From: Bradyrhizobium monzae
GTDB taxonomy: Bacteria > Pseudomonadota > Alphaproteobacteria > Rhizobiales > Xanthobacteraceae
DNA length: 64,000 nt
Assembly: GCF_021458635.1 (NCBI RefSeq)
Contig: NZ_JAIRDQ010000004.1
Span: 372,001 to 436,000 of the forward strand
Direction: 5' to 3'
A program made the position numbers and the translations under genes. Every line of letters starts with the position of its first letter. Positions within the stretch are counted from its first letter, which is position 1. Of the stretch, positions 32,290-42,400 are shown piece by piece. The notes beneath the pieces were generated by a model, which saw only the letters and a list, made by a program, of their open reading frames with translations, was not told the origin of the DNA and did no database searches.

Positions 32290-33525
32290 ATGGCGCGCCT
32301 GAAGTTTGGAGCCTTCCTTGCCCCGCATCACCCGATCGGGGAGCATCCGATGCTTCAGTTCCGGCGCGATCTCGACCTGGTCGAGCAGCTCGATGCGCTC
32401 GGCTATGACGAATTCTGGTGCGGCGAGCATCACTCCTCCGGCTGGGAGATGATCGCCTCGCCCGAGATGTTTCTGGCCGCGGCCGGCGAGCGCACCAAGC
32501 GCATCAAGCTCGGCACCGGCGTGGTGTCGCTGCCCTATCATCATCCCTTCAACGTGGCCCAGCGCATGGTGCAGCTCGACCACATGACCGGCGGCCGCGC
32601 CATCTTCGGCTCCGGCCCCGGCGCGCTGGCGTCGGACGCGCACACGCTCGGCATCGACCCGATGACGCAGCGCGACCGCCAGGACGAAGCCATCGCCGTG
32701 ATCCGCCGGCTGTTCAACGGCGAGCGCGTCACCGCCAAGAGCGACTGGTTCACCATGAACGACGCCGCGCTGCAGATCCTGCCGCTGCAGGAGGAAATGC
32801 CGTTCGTGGTGGCGTCGCAGATTTCACCGTCGGGCATGACGCTCGCCGGCAAATACGGCATCGGCATCATCTCGCTGGGCTCGATGACGACGCAGGGCCT
32901 GATGTCGCTGCAACAACAATGGCAGTTCGCCGAGGATGCCGCCAAGACGCACGGCACCACGGTCAGCCGCGCCGACTGGCGCGTGCTGCTGAGCTTCCAC
33001 ATCGCCGAGAGCCGCGAGCAGGCCCGCAAGGAAGCCGGCGCCGGGCTGATGCGCTGGCACAACGAATATAATGTCGGCACGCTGCAGCGGCCGGGCCTCG
33101 AGGCGTTCTCCTCGCCCGACGAGGCCGTGGACAAGACCGCCTTCGTCGAGGGCGCGGCGTCCACCATCGGCACGCCCGACGATCTCGTCAAAACCATCAA
33201 GAACGTGATGGACGTGTCCGGTGGCGTCGGCGCCGTCATCGGCTTCGTGCACGACTGGGCCAATCCGGAAGCCACGCGCCGGAGCTGGGACATGGTCGCG
33301 CGCTACGTCGTGCCGGAGATCAACGGCTACATCGACGGCCTCCGCAAGTCGCAAAAGTTCGTGATCGAGAACCGCGCGATTTTCGAGCGCGCCGGTCAGG
33401 CCGTGATGGCCAAGATCATGCAGAACGAGAAGGCTGCCGAGGCGCTGAAGGTGACCGGCTCCGGCCGCGTCGCGATTCCCGCCGTCAATGCGCCAGATCT
33501 GCAGAAGGAAGCGGCCAAGCGCTAG
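32290..33525 (+). CDS. Luciferase-like flavin-dependent oxidoreductase
   Basis: LLM-class enzyme of 411 residues using reduced FMN or F420 to oxidise an organic substrate. The TIM-barrel blocks are clear: YDEFWCGEHHSSGWEMIASPEMFLAAA, RIKLGTGVVSLPYHHPFNVAQRMVQLDHMTGGR, and FGSGPGALASDAHTLGIDP. The alkanal/limonene monooxygenase branch is the closest by eye. GGAGAG lies eight bases before the ATG at 32290. It may work with the divergent MFS exporter, but only position suggests it. Confidence 0.9.
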   Translation: MARLKFGAFLAPHHPIGEHPMLQFRRDLDLVEQLDALGYDEFWCGEHHSSGWEMIASPEMFLAAAGERTKRIKLGTGVVSLPYHHPFNVAQRMVQLDHMTGGRAIFGSGPGALASDAHTLGIDPMTQRDRQDEAIAVIRRLFNGERVTAKSDWFTMNDAALQILPLQEEMPFVVASQISPSGMTLAGKYGIGIISLGSMTTQGLMSLQQQWQFAEDAAKTHGTTVSRADWRVLLSFHIAESREQARKEAGAGLMRWHNEYNVGTLQRPGLEAFSSPDEAVDKTAFVEGAASTIGTPDDLVKTIKNVMDVSGGVGAVIGFVHDWANPEATRRSWDMVARYVVPEINGYIDGLRKSQKFVIENRAIFERAGQAVMAKIMQNEKAAEALKVTGSGRVAIPAVNAPDLQKEAAKR

Positions 33526-33617
33526 GCCCTATTGGCGCCACGCTTGTAACGACGTTCACAGGCAAGACATCTCGGCCTGTGCTATGCTGGACTGGTCAGC
33601 CAACCGGAGCAATCGTC

Positions 33618-34994
33618 ATGTCGATGCAGAATGTGGCCTCGCCTGCGCTTCAGTACACCGCGCCCAAGCGCAACCAGCTGACGCACATCCCCGGTGACGA
33701 AGGCTGGCCGATCATCGGCAAGACCTTTCAGGTGCTCGCCGATCCCAAGGGCCACATCGAACGAAGCGGCGCCAAATACGGCCCGGTTTACCGCACCCAC
33801 ATTTTCGGCGAGACCAATGTTGTGCTGCTCGGGCCCGAGGCCAACGAGCTGGTGATGTTCGACCAGCAAAAGCTGTTTTCGTCGACGCACGGCTGGAACC
33901 ATGTGCTCGGCCTGTTGTTTCCGCGCGGATTGATGCTGCTCGATTTCGACGAGCATCGGCTACATCGCAAGGCGCTGTCGGTCGCGTTCAAGTCAGGTCC
34001 GATGAAATCTTATCTGAGCGATCTCGATCGCGGCATCTCCGCGCGCGTTGCGCAGTGGAAGGCCAAGCCTGGCGAGATGCAGCTTTATCCGGCGATGAAG
34101 CAGCTCACGCTCGATCTCGCTGCGGCGTCTTTCCTCGGCGCCGATATCGGGCCGGAAGTCGACGAGATCAACCGCGCTTTCGTCGATATGGTCGCGGCCG
34201 CCGTTGCTCCGATCCGAAAGCCCCTGCCGGGCACCCAGATGGCGCGCGGCGTCAACGGGCGCAAGCGCATCGTCGCATATTTCCGCGAGCAGATTCCGCT
34301 CCGCCGCGGCAACCACGGCGGCGACGACCTGTTCTCGCAGCTCTGCCGCGCCACCCATGAGGACGGCGCGCTGCTTTCCGAGCAGGACATCATCGATCAC
34401 ATGAGCTTTTTGATGATGGCCGCCCACGATACGCTGACGTCGTCGCTGACGTCGTTCATCGGAGAGCTCGCCGCCAACCCCGACTGGCAGAGCAGGCTGC
34501 GCGCGGAAGTTCTCGCGCTCGGGCTCGCTCCCGGAGCGCCGAGCAGTTTTGATGATCTCGAAAAAATGCCGCTGACGGAGATGGCCTTCAAGGAAGCGCT
34601 GCGGATCAAGCCGCCGGTGCCCTCGATGCCGCGCCGCGCGATGCGCGATTTCACCTTCAAGGGCTACACGATCCCGGCCGGCACGGCCGTCGGCGTCAAT
34701 CCGCTCTTTACCCACCACATGAAGGACATCTGGCCCGAGCCGGATCGCTTCGACCCCCTGCGCTTCACCGAGGAAGCCCAGCGCAATCGCCACCGCTTCG
34801 CCTGGGTGCCGTTCGGCGGCGGCGCGCATATGTGCCTCGGCCTGCACTTTGCCTACATGCAGGCGAAATGCTTTGCCCGGCACTTCCTGCAGAACATCGA
34901 GGTGTCGCTGGAGCCCGGCTACAAGCCGGACTGGCAGATGTGGCCGATCCCGAAGCCGACGGATGGGCTGAAGGTCAGGGTGAAGGCGGCGTGA
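33618..34994 (+). CDS. Cytochrome P450, CYP120/CYP26-like
   Basis: Haem-thiolate monooxygenase of 458 residues. The haem ligand motif is FGGGAHMCLG near residue 396, the I-helix has MAAHDTLTSS and the K-helix EALRIKPP supplies ExxR. The N-terminus (GWPIIGKTFQVLADPKGHIERSGAKYGPVYRT) with no membrane anchor resembles the retinoid-oxidising CYP120/CYP26 branch found in some bacteria. A redox partner is not adjacent. The ATG at 33618 follows CGGAG. The substrate is unknown; an isoprenoid or fatty acid is plausible from the branch. Confidence 0.92.
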   Translation: MSMQNVASPALQYTAPKRNQLTHIPGDEGWPIIGKTFQVLADPKGHIERSGAKYGPVYRTHIFGETNVVLLGPEANELVMFDQQKLFSSTHGWNHVLGLLFPRGLMLLDFDEHRLHRKALSVAFKSGPMKSYLSDLDRGISARVAQWKAKPGEMQLYPAMKQLTLDLAAASFLGADIGPEVDEINRAFVDMVAAAVAPIRKPLPGTQMARGVNGRKRIVAYFREQIPLRRGNHGGDDLFSQLCRATHEDGALLSEQDIIDHMSFLMMAAHDTLTSSLTSFIGELAANPDWQSRLRAEVLALGLAPGAPSSFDDLEKMPLTEMAFKEALRIKPPVPSMPRRAMRDFTFKGYTIPAGTAVGVNPLFTHHMKDIWPEPDRFDPLRFTEEAQRNRHRFAWVPFGGGAHMCLGLHFAYMQAKCFARHFLQNIEVSLEPGYKPDWQMWPIPKPTDGLKVRVKAA

Positions 34995-35002
34995 GCCTCA
35001 GC

Positions 35003-35088
35003 CGTCATTGCGAGCGAAGCGAAGCAATCCAGACCGTCTCCGCGGAAGCAGTCTGGATTGCTTCGTCGCTTCGCTCCTCGCAATGACG
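35003..35088. repeat. Palindromic intergenic repeat, CGTCATTGCGAGCG family (copy 2)
   Basis: CGTCATTGCGAGCGAAGCGAAGCAATCCAG is mirrored by CTGGATTGCTTC...CGCAATGACG. It is a close relative of the element at 25991-26070. It lies between the convergent P450 and SDR genes. Confidence 0.85.
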
Positions 35089-35114
35089 GAAACTCGGTCT
35101 CGATCTCGGAAATT

Positions 35115-35147
35115 GCGTGGGCACGCTGCGCTTTGCCCACCCTACGG
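35115..35147. repeat. Short palindromic repeat, GTAGGGTGGGC family
   Basis: GTGGGC and GCCCAC flank ACGCTGCGCTTT and are followed by CCTACGG. This is the same class as the elements at 12737 and 23554. Confidence 0.6.
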
Positions 35148-35164
35148 CACCTCTGCCGGAGCGC

Positions 35165-36004
35165 CTACGCGCCCTGATCGAAGGCCTTGCGCAGGGCCGT
35201 CAGGCCCTGCTGCTGCTGGGTCCAGTTGCGGCCACCGGTGACGGCGCCGTCGACGACGAGATCGTGGCCGTTGACGAAGCTGGATTCGTCGCTTGCCAGG
35301 AACACCGCGGCGTGGGCGATGTCGTCAGGTAGACCCGCGCGCGGGATCGGTTGGGCGGTCTTGTAGACGTCGCGCAACATGGCAGGGGTCTGCTCGGCAG
35401 CATCGGTCGAGAGTCCCAACGCCTTGCCGAAGATTCCGGTCGCGATCGCGCCGGGCGAGATCGAGTTAACACGCACGTTGGATTCCCCGAGCTCCATCGC
35501 CACGCATTTCGTCAGATGAATCACAGCGGCTTTGGCCGCGCCGTAAACCAGCGAGGAAGAATAGCCGGCAAGACGGCCGGCGATGCTGCCATTGTTGATG
35601 ATGCTGCCCGCCCCCTGCTTCTTCATATAGGGCGCAGCATGCTTCATGCCGAGCATGACGCTGCGCACCAGGGTCGCCATCGCCGTATCGAAGCGCTCGA
35701 CCTCGAGACCTTCGATGCCGCCCGTCTGCGCCGGGCCGCCGGCATTGTTGAAGAGGCAGTCAATCCGGCCGAATTTTTCCACCGCGAGCGCGATCAGCGC
35801 CTGCATCTGCGCTTCGACGGTCACATCTGTCTGGCGGAAAACGCAGGCAACGCCGAGCTGCTTCGCCAGCGCCTCGCCTTCCGGTATACGCCGGCCTGCG
35901 ATCACAATTTTGGCACCTTCGGCAACGAAGACTTCAGCGGTACGCAACCCGATCCCGCTCGTCGCCCCCGTAATCACCGCAACTTTGCCGTCAAGCCTGC
36001 CCAT
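35165..36004 (-). CDS. Short-chain dehydrogenase/reductase (SDR)
   Basis: NAD(P)-dependent oxidoreductase of 279 residues with the classical SDR pattern: cofactor loop TGATSGIG near residue 13, NNAGG, then the catalytic serine in NNGSIAGR and the Tyr-Lys pair in VYGAAKAAV, followed by VNSISPGAIATGIF. The length and the LGLSTDAAEQTPAMLRDVY insertion resemble glucose/sorbitol or cyclopentanol-type dehydrogenases, but the substrate is not certain. GGGAC precedes MGRLDGK. It is divergent from the HWE kinase gene. Confidence 0.92.
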   Translation of the reverse strand: MGRLDGKVAVITGATSGIGLRTAEVFVAEGAKIVIAGRRIPEGEALAKQLGVACVFRQTDVTVEAQMQALIALAVEKFGRIDCLFNNAGGPAQTGGIEGLEVERFDTAMATLVRSVMLGMKHAAPYMKKQGAGSIINNGSIAGRLAGYSSSLVYGAAKAAVIHLTKCVAMELGESNVRVNSISPGAIATGIFGKALGLSTDAAEQTPAMLRDVYKTAQPIPRAGLPDDIAHAAVFLASDESSFVNGHDLVVDGAVTGGRNWTQQQQGLTALRKAFDQGA

Positions 36005-36192
36005 GGAATGTCCCTGTTTTCGACTGATTTGAAGCCAAATGGCGGACACCGATCGATGACGTCACGACGACAATCGGCGCCGCAGGAATCACTATTCCCG
36101 CCGGCTCCCGACAAGGCAAGCTTTGCTTGCGCATGCGAGATGCGTAACATCATGTCCCGTCTCTCGATTTTCGAACCGCAACCGGGCTGCGC

Positions 36193-37158
36193 ATGAGGAA
36201 GCTGATCGACGAATTCAGCAAAGCCTGGCAGGGCGTGGCGCCGCCATCGCTCGGCCTCAGCATTGCGTTCGCGTTGGCCTGCCTGCTGGTTGCGACCGTG
36301 GCGCGCTGGGGGCTCGCGCATGTGCGCCCAGACGTCTTCTTCACACCGTACTTTCCGGCCGTGTTCTTCGCAGCCGCCTTCGGCGGCTTGCGGATCGGCG
36401 TGGTGACTGCGCTGGTCGGCGGCGTGCTCGGCGTCGTCGTGAATTTCGGCGATGCTTACGCCGATCGCGCGCGGTTCGCCCTGCTGACGCTCTATTGGGG
36501 CGTCTCCGCGCTGACAATCTGGGGCGTCGAGCATTATCGCACCATGCTGGCGGAGCAGCGCCGGATCTCCAAGCGCCTGATCGAGGAAGAGGACTATCGC
36601 AAGGTCCTGGTCGACGAACTCCAGCACCGGCTGAAGAACAAGCTGTCGACCGTTCACGCCGTGCTGCACCAGGTGCTGCACGACCAGCCGCACGTCTGGG
36701 CCCGGATCGACCCGCGGCTGCGCTCGCTGGCCGCGACCGACGACCTGATTTCGCGGATCGACAAAGCCGGCTGCGACATTCGCGATCTGCTGATCTCCGA
36801 ACTCGGCCCTTACGGTCATGTCCGCTTCACCCTCAACGGCGACCGGCTGTTCCTGCCGCCGAAGCTTGCGGTGACGCTGTCACTGATGTTTCACGAACTC
36901 GCCACCAACGCCGGCAAATACGGCGCGTTCTCCTCACCTCGCGGATTGCTGCAGGTGTCATGGACCGTCAGCGACGATCGTCTCGCCATCACCTGGGATG
37001 AGACCGAAGGCCCGAGCGTCGACAAGATCTCGGAGCCCGGTTTCGGCACCAAGCTGCTGAAGTCGGCGCTAACCGCCTTCGACGGCAAGACCGAAGTCTC
37101 TTATTTGAAGACCGGGCTGCATTGCAACATGCAGTGTCGCATTCCCAAGAGCGAATGA
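36193..37158 (+). CDS. HWE-type membrane sensor histidine kinase
   Basis: A 321-residue kinase with three or four membrane helices in the first 115 residues (MASE-like, no periplasmic domain), then a coiled linker EEEDYRKVLVDELQHRLKNKL in which the HRLKN histidine is phosphorylated. The ATP-binding part has HELATNAGKYGAFS (N-box) and the ITWDETEGP and GFGTKLLKSAL segments that define the HWE/HisKA_2 class common in alphaproteobacteria. No response regulator is adjacent, so the partner is elsewhere. Confidence 0.9.
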   Translation: MRKLIDEFSKAWQGVAPPSLGLSIAFALACLLVATVARWGLAHVRPDVFFTPYFPAVFFAAAFGGLRIGVVTALVGGVLGVVVNFGDAYADRARFALLTLYWGVSALTIWGVEHYRTMLAEQRRISKRLIEEEDYRKVLVDELQHRLKNKLSTVHAVLHQVLHDQPHVWARIDPRLRSLAATDDLISRIDKAGCDIRDLLISELGPYGHVRFTLNGDRLFLPPKLAVTLSLMFHELATNAGKYGAFSSPRGLLQVSWTVSDDRLAITWDETEGPSVDKISEPGFGTKLLKSALTAFDGKTEVSYLKTGLHCNMQCRIPKSE

Positions 37159-37379
37159 GCTGCGACTGGTCGTGCCAGAAGCGAAACAGAACCGCACGCA
37201 CCGCTCGGGCTTTTGCAGGCGCTGTTGACCTTCTGTTAATGACGATCGGCGGCGCACCTCGCAACGCCACAAGTTTCTCGCAAGACACCCCCGTATTTCT
37301 GCCGGCCCCTTAACCAAACCTAAGAGGGAACTGCGCATGATCGCGTGCATTGCAAACGCGCGCTGAAACAACAAGATTC

Positions 37380-39125
37380 ATGACTTCTATGAACGACAAT
37401 GCATATAGCAGCGCGAGCGAAGCCGAACTCGGATTCCTCAAGGAAATCGTTAGAATGCTGCCTGCCGGCCTGACCGTGCAGGACGCGCAAGGCAAGCTTC
37501 TCCTGGTTAACGATGTAGCGGCCGCGCAGCTCGGCATGGACGGCAGCCGCCCGTCGCCCGACCTCGCGCAGCGCCGCGAGGCCTGCGAGCGCGCGCTGAG
37601 GGCCGGACAGCCGGTCACCTCCGAAGAAGCGCTCCAGGACGGCGCCGCACGCCAGGTGCTGCTGACGACCCATCGACCGATCCAGCTCGACGGCCGCGAG
37701 CTACTGATCTCAGCCTCCGCGGATATCACCGAGCAGAAGAATTTCGAGGACCAGCTGTTTCGCTCGGCCTATTTCGACGAGCTGACCGGACTGCCCTCGC
37801 GGCGCGTGATCGAACATCGCGTCAACAGCCTGCTCGCAGGCGACCGCGGCGGCGAGCGTTTTGCACTCGCCTTTCTCGATGTCGACAATTTCAAGCATAT
37901 CAACGATTATTACGGCCACACCGCTGGCGACGCGCTGCTGGTCGAGCTGTCGAAGCGGCTCGGCCGCGACCTGCGCGAATCCGACATGTTGTCGCGCATC
38001 TCCGGCGACGAATTCCTGCTGCTGCTCTCGCCGATCCGGAGCCAGGAGGAAGTCGCCGAATTCATGCAATCGACGCTGGAGCGACTGACCGCACCGTTCT
38101 TCATCGACAATTCGGAGGTCTTCGCTTCTACCTCGGTCGGCATCAGCCTCTACCCCGATCACGGCCGCAGCTTCGAGACACTGCGTCAGAACGCCGACAT
38201 CGCGATGTACCGCATCAAGAATGACGGCAAGGGAATGGCCGCGTTCTTCGACGCCGGCATGGAGCGCGAGGCCTTGGCGCGGATGAAGATCGAGCAGTCG
38301 CTGCGGCTCGCCATCCTCGAAAAGCGCTTTTGCTGCGCTTTCCAGTCCAAGGTCGACATCCGCACCCAGACCGTGACGGGCATCGAGGCGCTGGTGCGCC
38401 TGCGCGACGACGAGGGCGTGATCCAGGCGCCGGGCTCATTCATCAATCTGGCGGGCGAGCTCGGGCTGATCGACGAGCTGACCCATCTCGTGCTGGCCGA
38501 GATCGTCAAGTCGATCGACCTTATCAACAACACTTTCGGCGCGGAAGCGACCATCAGCATCAACGTCGCCGCCAAGCAGGCCGGCAATCCCGAATTCATG
38601 CGCACCTTCGCGCAGGCGCTGGACGATACCGGCTTCCCCCAACGCTTCATGATCGAGGTGACCGAAGACGCCTTCGTCGCCAAGAGTCACTTCCAGTCGG
38701 AAATCCTGCCGATGTTCCGCAAGCTCGGTGTCGGCATCTCGATCGACGATTTCGGCACCGGCTATTCGTCGCTGTCGGCGCTGGCCGACATCACCGCCGA
38801 CGAGATCAAGATCGACCGCTCCTTCATCACCGACATCCATAAGCGCCCGCGCAGCCAGGGCATTCTGCGCGCGATCGAATCCCTGAGCGAAGCGCTCGGT
38901 ATGACCGTCATCGCCGAAGGCCTCGAATCCTTCGAGGAGCTCGCCTATCTCCAGGCCGCGACCAAGATCCGCTACGCACAGGGCTATTATTTCGCTCGCC
39001 CGATCTTCCTGGAGGAGCTGAAGCTCGCCACGCCCGCCTCGAGCGAGTCCCGCGCCAGCGTCTCAGCCCGCCCGATGCAGCAGAACCGCCAGGGCTATTC
39101 GCGGGCGAACGGGTATCGAAGGTAG
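37380..39125 (+). CDS. PAS-GGDEF-EAL c-di-GMP enzyme with SGDEF signature
   Basis: Cytosolic 581-residue protein: a PAS domain (about residues 15-120), a diguanylate cyclase domain and a phosphodiesterase domain. The cyclase signature reads SGDEF instead of GGDEF, yet the upstream inhibitory site RESD (RxxD, five residues before) is kept, so allosteric product binding is plausible. The EAL domain is complete: GIEALVRL, INVAA, IEVTED, DDFGTGYSS and IKIDRSF. A phosphodiesterase activated through PAS or GTP is the likeliest role. Start at ATG 37380; ATG 37389 is possible. No membrane segment. Confidence 0.9.
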   Translation: MTSMNDNAYSSASEAELGFLKEIVRMLPAGLTVQDAQGKLLLVNDVAAAQLGMDGSRPSPDLAQRREACERALRAGQPVTSEEALQDGAARQVLLTTHRPIQLDGRELLISASADITEQKNFEDQLFRSAYFDELTGLPSRRVIEHRVNSLLAGDRGGERFALAFLDVDNFKHINDYYGHTAGDALLVELSKRLGRDLRESDMLSRISGDEFLLLLSPIRSQEEVAEFMQSTLERLTAPFFIDNSEVFASTSVGISLYPDHGRSFETLRQNADIAMYRIKNDGKGMAAFFDAGMEREALARMKIEQSLRLAILEKRFCCAFQSKVDIRTQTVTGIEALVRLRDDEGVIQAPGSFINLAGELGLIDELTHLVLAEIVKSIDLINNTFGAEATISINVAAKQAGNPEFMRTFAQALDDTGFPQRFMIEVTEDAFVAKSHFQSEILPMFRKLGVGISIDDFGTGYSSLSALADITADEIKIDRSFITDIHKRPRSQGILRAIESLSEALGMTVIAEGLESFEELAYLQAATKIRYAQGYYFARPIFLEELKLATPASSESRASVSARPMQQNRQGYSRANGYRR

Positions 39126-39431
39126 TGCGACGCCAATATCTGCGTCGCCGCATTCAAGATAGCGCCGTCATCCTGAGGTGCGAGCCGTGCGGCGCAACGC
39201 GACGCATGGGGAGCCTCGAAGGATGTACGGCCGAGCTGCCAGCCGGGCCGTCGCCCTTCGAGGGCCGCTGAAGAAGCGGCCACCTCCAGCGACAACCGCT
39301 TCGCGGTTGCGCAGGGGTGACGGGGACATAGATCGCGCGAGCGGGCATCGGCGTTAACCCCGTCACACCGATTTCCCTTTGAAATTGCTGCGCTTTTGGT
39401 AAGAAGCAGGCGGACCTCCCCGAGGCACATT
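39126..39431. other. Intergenic stretch, 306 bases
   Basis: No gene is supported. It contains a partial CATCCTGAGG-family repeat (39166-39225) and, further right, GC-rich inverted segments around CAACCGCTTCGCGGTTG. The promoter of the regulator at 39432 should lie in the last 100 bases but no clear elements stand out. Confidence 0.5.
39166..39225. repeat. Partial CATCCTGAGG-family repeat
   Basis: CGTCATCCTGAGGTGCGAGC...GAGCCTCGAAGGATG matches one half of the element at 18238-18347. Confidence 0.65.
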
Positions 39432-40874
<1,443 letters not shown>

Positions 40875-40996
40875 GTTTCGAGACTGGACGTGTCCGAAGT
40901 CTCGGATTCCTGACACCGCGATACCGGCACGCGCGCGTCAACAGGCTGTCACATGCATCTCACGCTAGCTCCGCCGTAAGGTGGAATTGCAATGTC

Positions 40997-41010
40997 TGCA
41001 CATGTGTGCA
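40997..41010. promoter_or_regulatory. Palindrome TGCACA-TG-TGTGCA upstream of the Liv-type operon
   Basis: A perfect six-base inverted repeat with two-base spacer, embedded in a wider TTGCA...TGCAA symmetry. It lies 43 bases before the binding-protein start. It is a plausible operator or enhancer site for the regulator at 39432, but no clear sigma54 -24/-12 element is visible. Confidence 0.5.
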
Positions 41011-41052
41011 AATCGCTGTGATCAAGGCAGTCCATATTTTGGGAGGAACACC

Positions 41053-42237
41053 GTGCGTCGATCGCTCATTCTCACAGCAGCCATCATCGGCTTGACGGCG
41101 GGCAGCTCCGCGCGAGCCGATGACCTCAAGGTCGCGCTGATCTACGGCAAGACCGGCCCGCTCGAAGCCTATGCCAAGCAGACCGAAACCGGCCTGCAGA
41201 TGGGCTTTGAATACGCCACCAAGGGCACGATGACGATCGACGGCCGCAAGATCGTCATCATCACCAAGGACGACCAGGGCAAGCCGGACCTTGCGAAGAC
41301 CGCGCTCGCCGAAGCCTATCAGGACGACAAGGCCGACATCGCGATCGGCACGACCTCGTCGGCTGCGGCGCTCGCCATTCTCCCCGTCGCCGAGGAGAAC
41401 AAGAAGATTTTGATCGTCGAGCCCGCGGTCGCGGACCAGATTACCGGCGAGAAGTGGAATCGCTACATCTTCCGCACGGCGCGCAATTCGTCGCAGGACG
41501 CGATCTCGAACGCGGTCGCGATCGGCAAGCAGGGCGTCACCGTGGCTACGCTGGCACAGGACTATGCCTTCGGCCGCGACGGCGTCGCCGCCTTCAAGGA
41601 GGCGCTGGCCAAGACCGGCGCGACGCTCGGCGCAGAAGAATATGCTCCGACCAACACCACTGATTTTACCGCCGTCGGCCAGCGCCTGTTCGACGCATTG
41701 AAGGACAAGCCGGGCCGCAAGGTGATCTGGGTGATCTGGGCCGGCGCCGGCAATCCGCTGGCAAAACTCCAGGACATGGATCCGAAGCGTTACGGCATCG
41801 AGCTGTCGACCGGCGGCAACATCCTGCCGGCACTCGCGGCCTATAAAGGCCTGCCCGGCATGGAAGGCGCGACCTATTACTACTACGACATCCCGAAGAA
41901 CCCGGTGAACGACTGGCTCGTCGCCGAGCACAAGAAGCGCTTCAACGCGCCGCCGGACTTCTTCACCGCGGGCGGCTTTGCGGCCGCGATGTCCGTCGTC
42001 GCCGCCGTCACCAAGGCGAAGTCGACCGACACCGAGAAGCTGATCACGGCGATGGAAGGCATGGAGTTCGACACGCCGAAGGGCAAGATGGTGTTCCGCA
42101 AGGAAGACCACCAGGCGCTGCAGAGCATGTATCACTTCAAGGTCAAGGTCGATCCGAACGTCGCCTGGGCCGTGCTCGAGCCGGTGCGCGAGCTGAAGAT
42201 CGAGGACATGGACGTTCCGGTCAAGAACAAGCGTTGA
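41053..42237 (+). CDS. Liv-type periplasmic substrate-binding protein
   Basis: Secreted receptor of 394 residues that starts at a GTG with GGGAGG seven bases upstream. The signal peptide ends at ARA. The mature protein begins DDLKVALIYGKTGPLEAYAKQTETGLQMGFEYA, with IGTTSSAAALAILPVAEENKK and VATLAQDYAFGRDGVAAFKEAL downstream, all typical of the peripla_BP_6 family. It is the first gene of a complete uptake operon (binding protein, two ATPases, two permeases). Amino acids, amides, urea-like or aromatic compounds are possible ligands. Confidence 0.94.
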   Translation: MRRSLILTAAIIGLTAGSSARADDLKVALIYGKTGPLEAYAKQTETGLQMGFEYATKGTMTIDGRKIVIITKDDQGKPDLAKTALAEAYQDDKADIAIGTTSSAAALAILPVAEENKKILIVEPAVADQITGEKWNRYIFRTARNSSQDAISNAVAIGKQGVTVATLAQDYAFGRDGVAAFKEALAKTGATLGAEEYAPTNTTDFTAVGQRLFDALKDKPGRKVIWVIWAGAGNPLAKLQDMDPKRYGIELSTGGNILPALAAYKGLPGMEGATYYYYDIPKNPVNDWLVAEHKKRFNAPPDFFTAGGFAAAMSVVAAVTKAKSTDTEKLITAMEGMEFDTPKGKMVFRKEDHQALQSMYHFKVKVDPNVAWAVLEPVRELKIEDMDVPVKNKR

Positions 42238-42251
42238 GCTTTCTTCCTTCA

Positions 42252-42273
42252 CCTCTCCCGCTTGCGGGAGAGG
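42252..42273. repeat. Perfect intraoperon palindrome, first of two
   Basis: CCTCTCCCGC and GCGGGAGAGG flank TT. It lies 15 bases after the binding-protein stop codon, before the livG-like gene. It is the first of two hairpins in the 163-base gap. Confidence 0.85.
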
Positions 42274-42331
42274 CCGGGTGAGGGCTCTGACCTCTCGGGG
42301 AGTCTTCGTCGTGGAAGCACCCTCTCCCCTA

Positions 42332-42355
42332 CCCTCCCCCGCAAGCGGGCGAGGG
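42332..42355. repeat. Intraoperon palindrome, second of two
   Basis: CCCTCCCCCGC and GCGGGCGAGGG face each other around AA, with one mismatched pair. Together with 42252-42273 it flanks a CCTCTCC-rich segment; the pair probably limits or protects the upstream message. Confidence 0.75.
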
Positions 42356-42400
42356 GGCGCTCCGTGATCGCGGATACATCCCAAACTCATCAGACTCTCA

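Noticed and set aside
40875..41052. sigma54 -24/-12 promoter before the Liv-type operon
   Set aside because: No GG-N10-GC pair in the right context could be found, so I did not list one.
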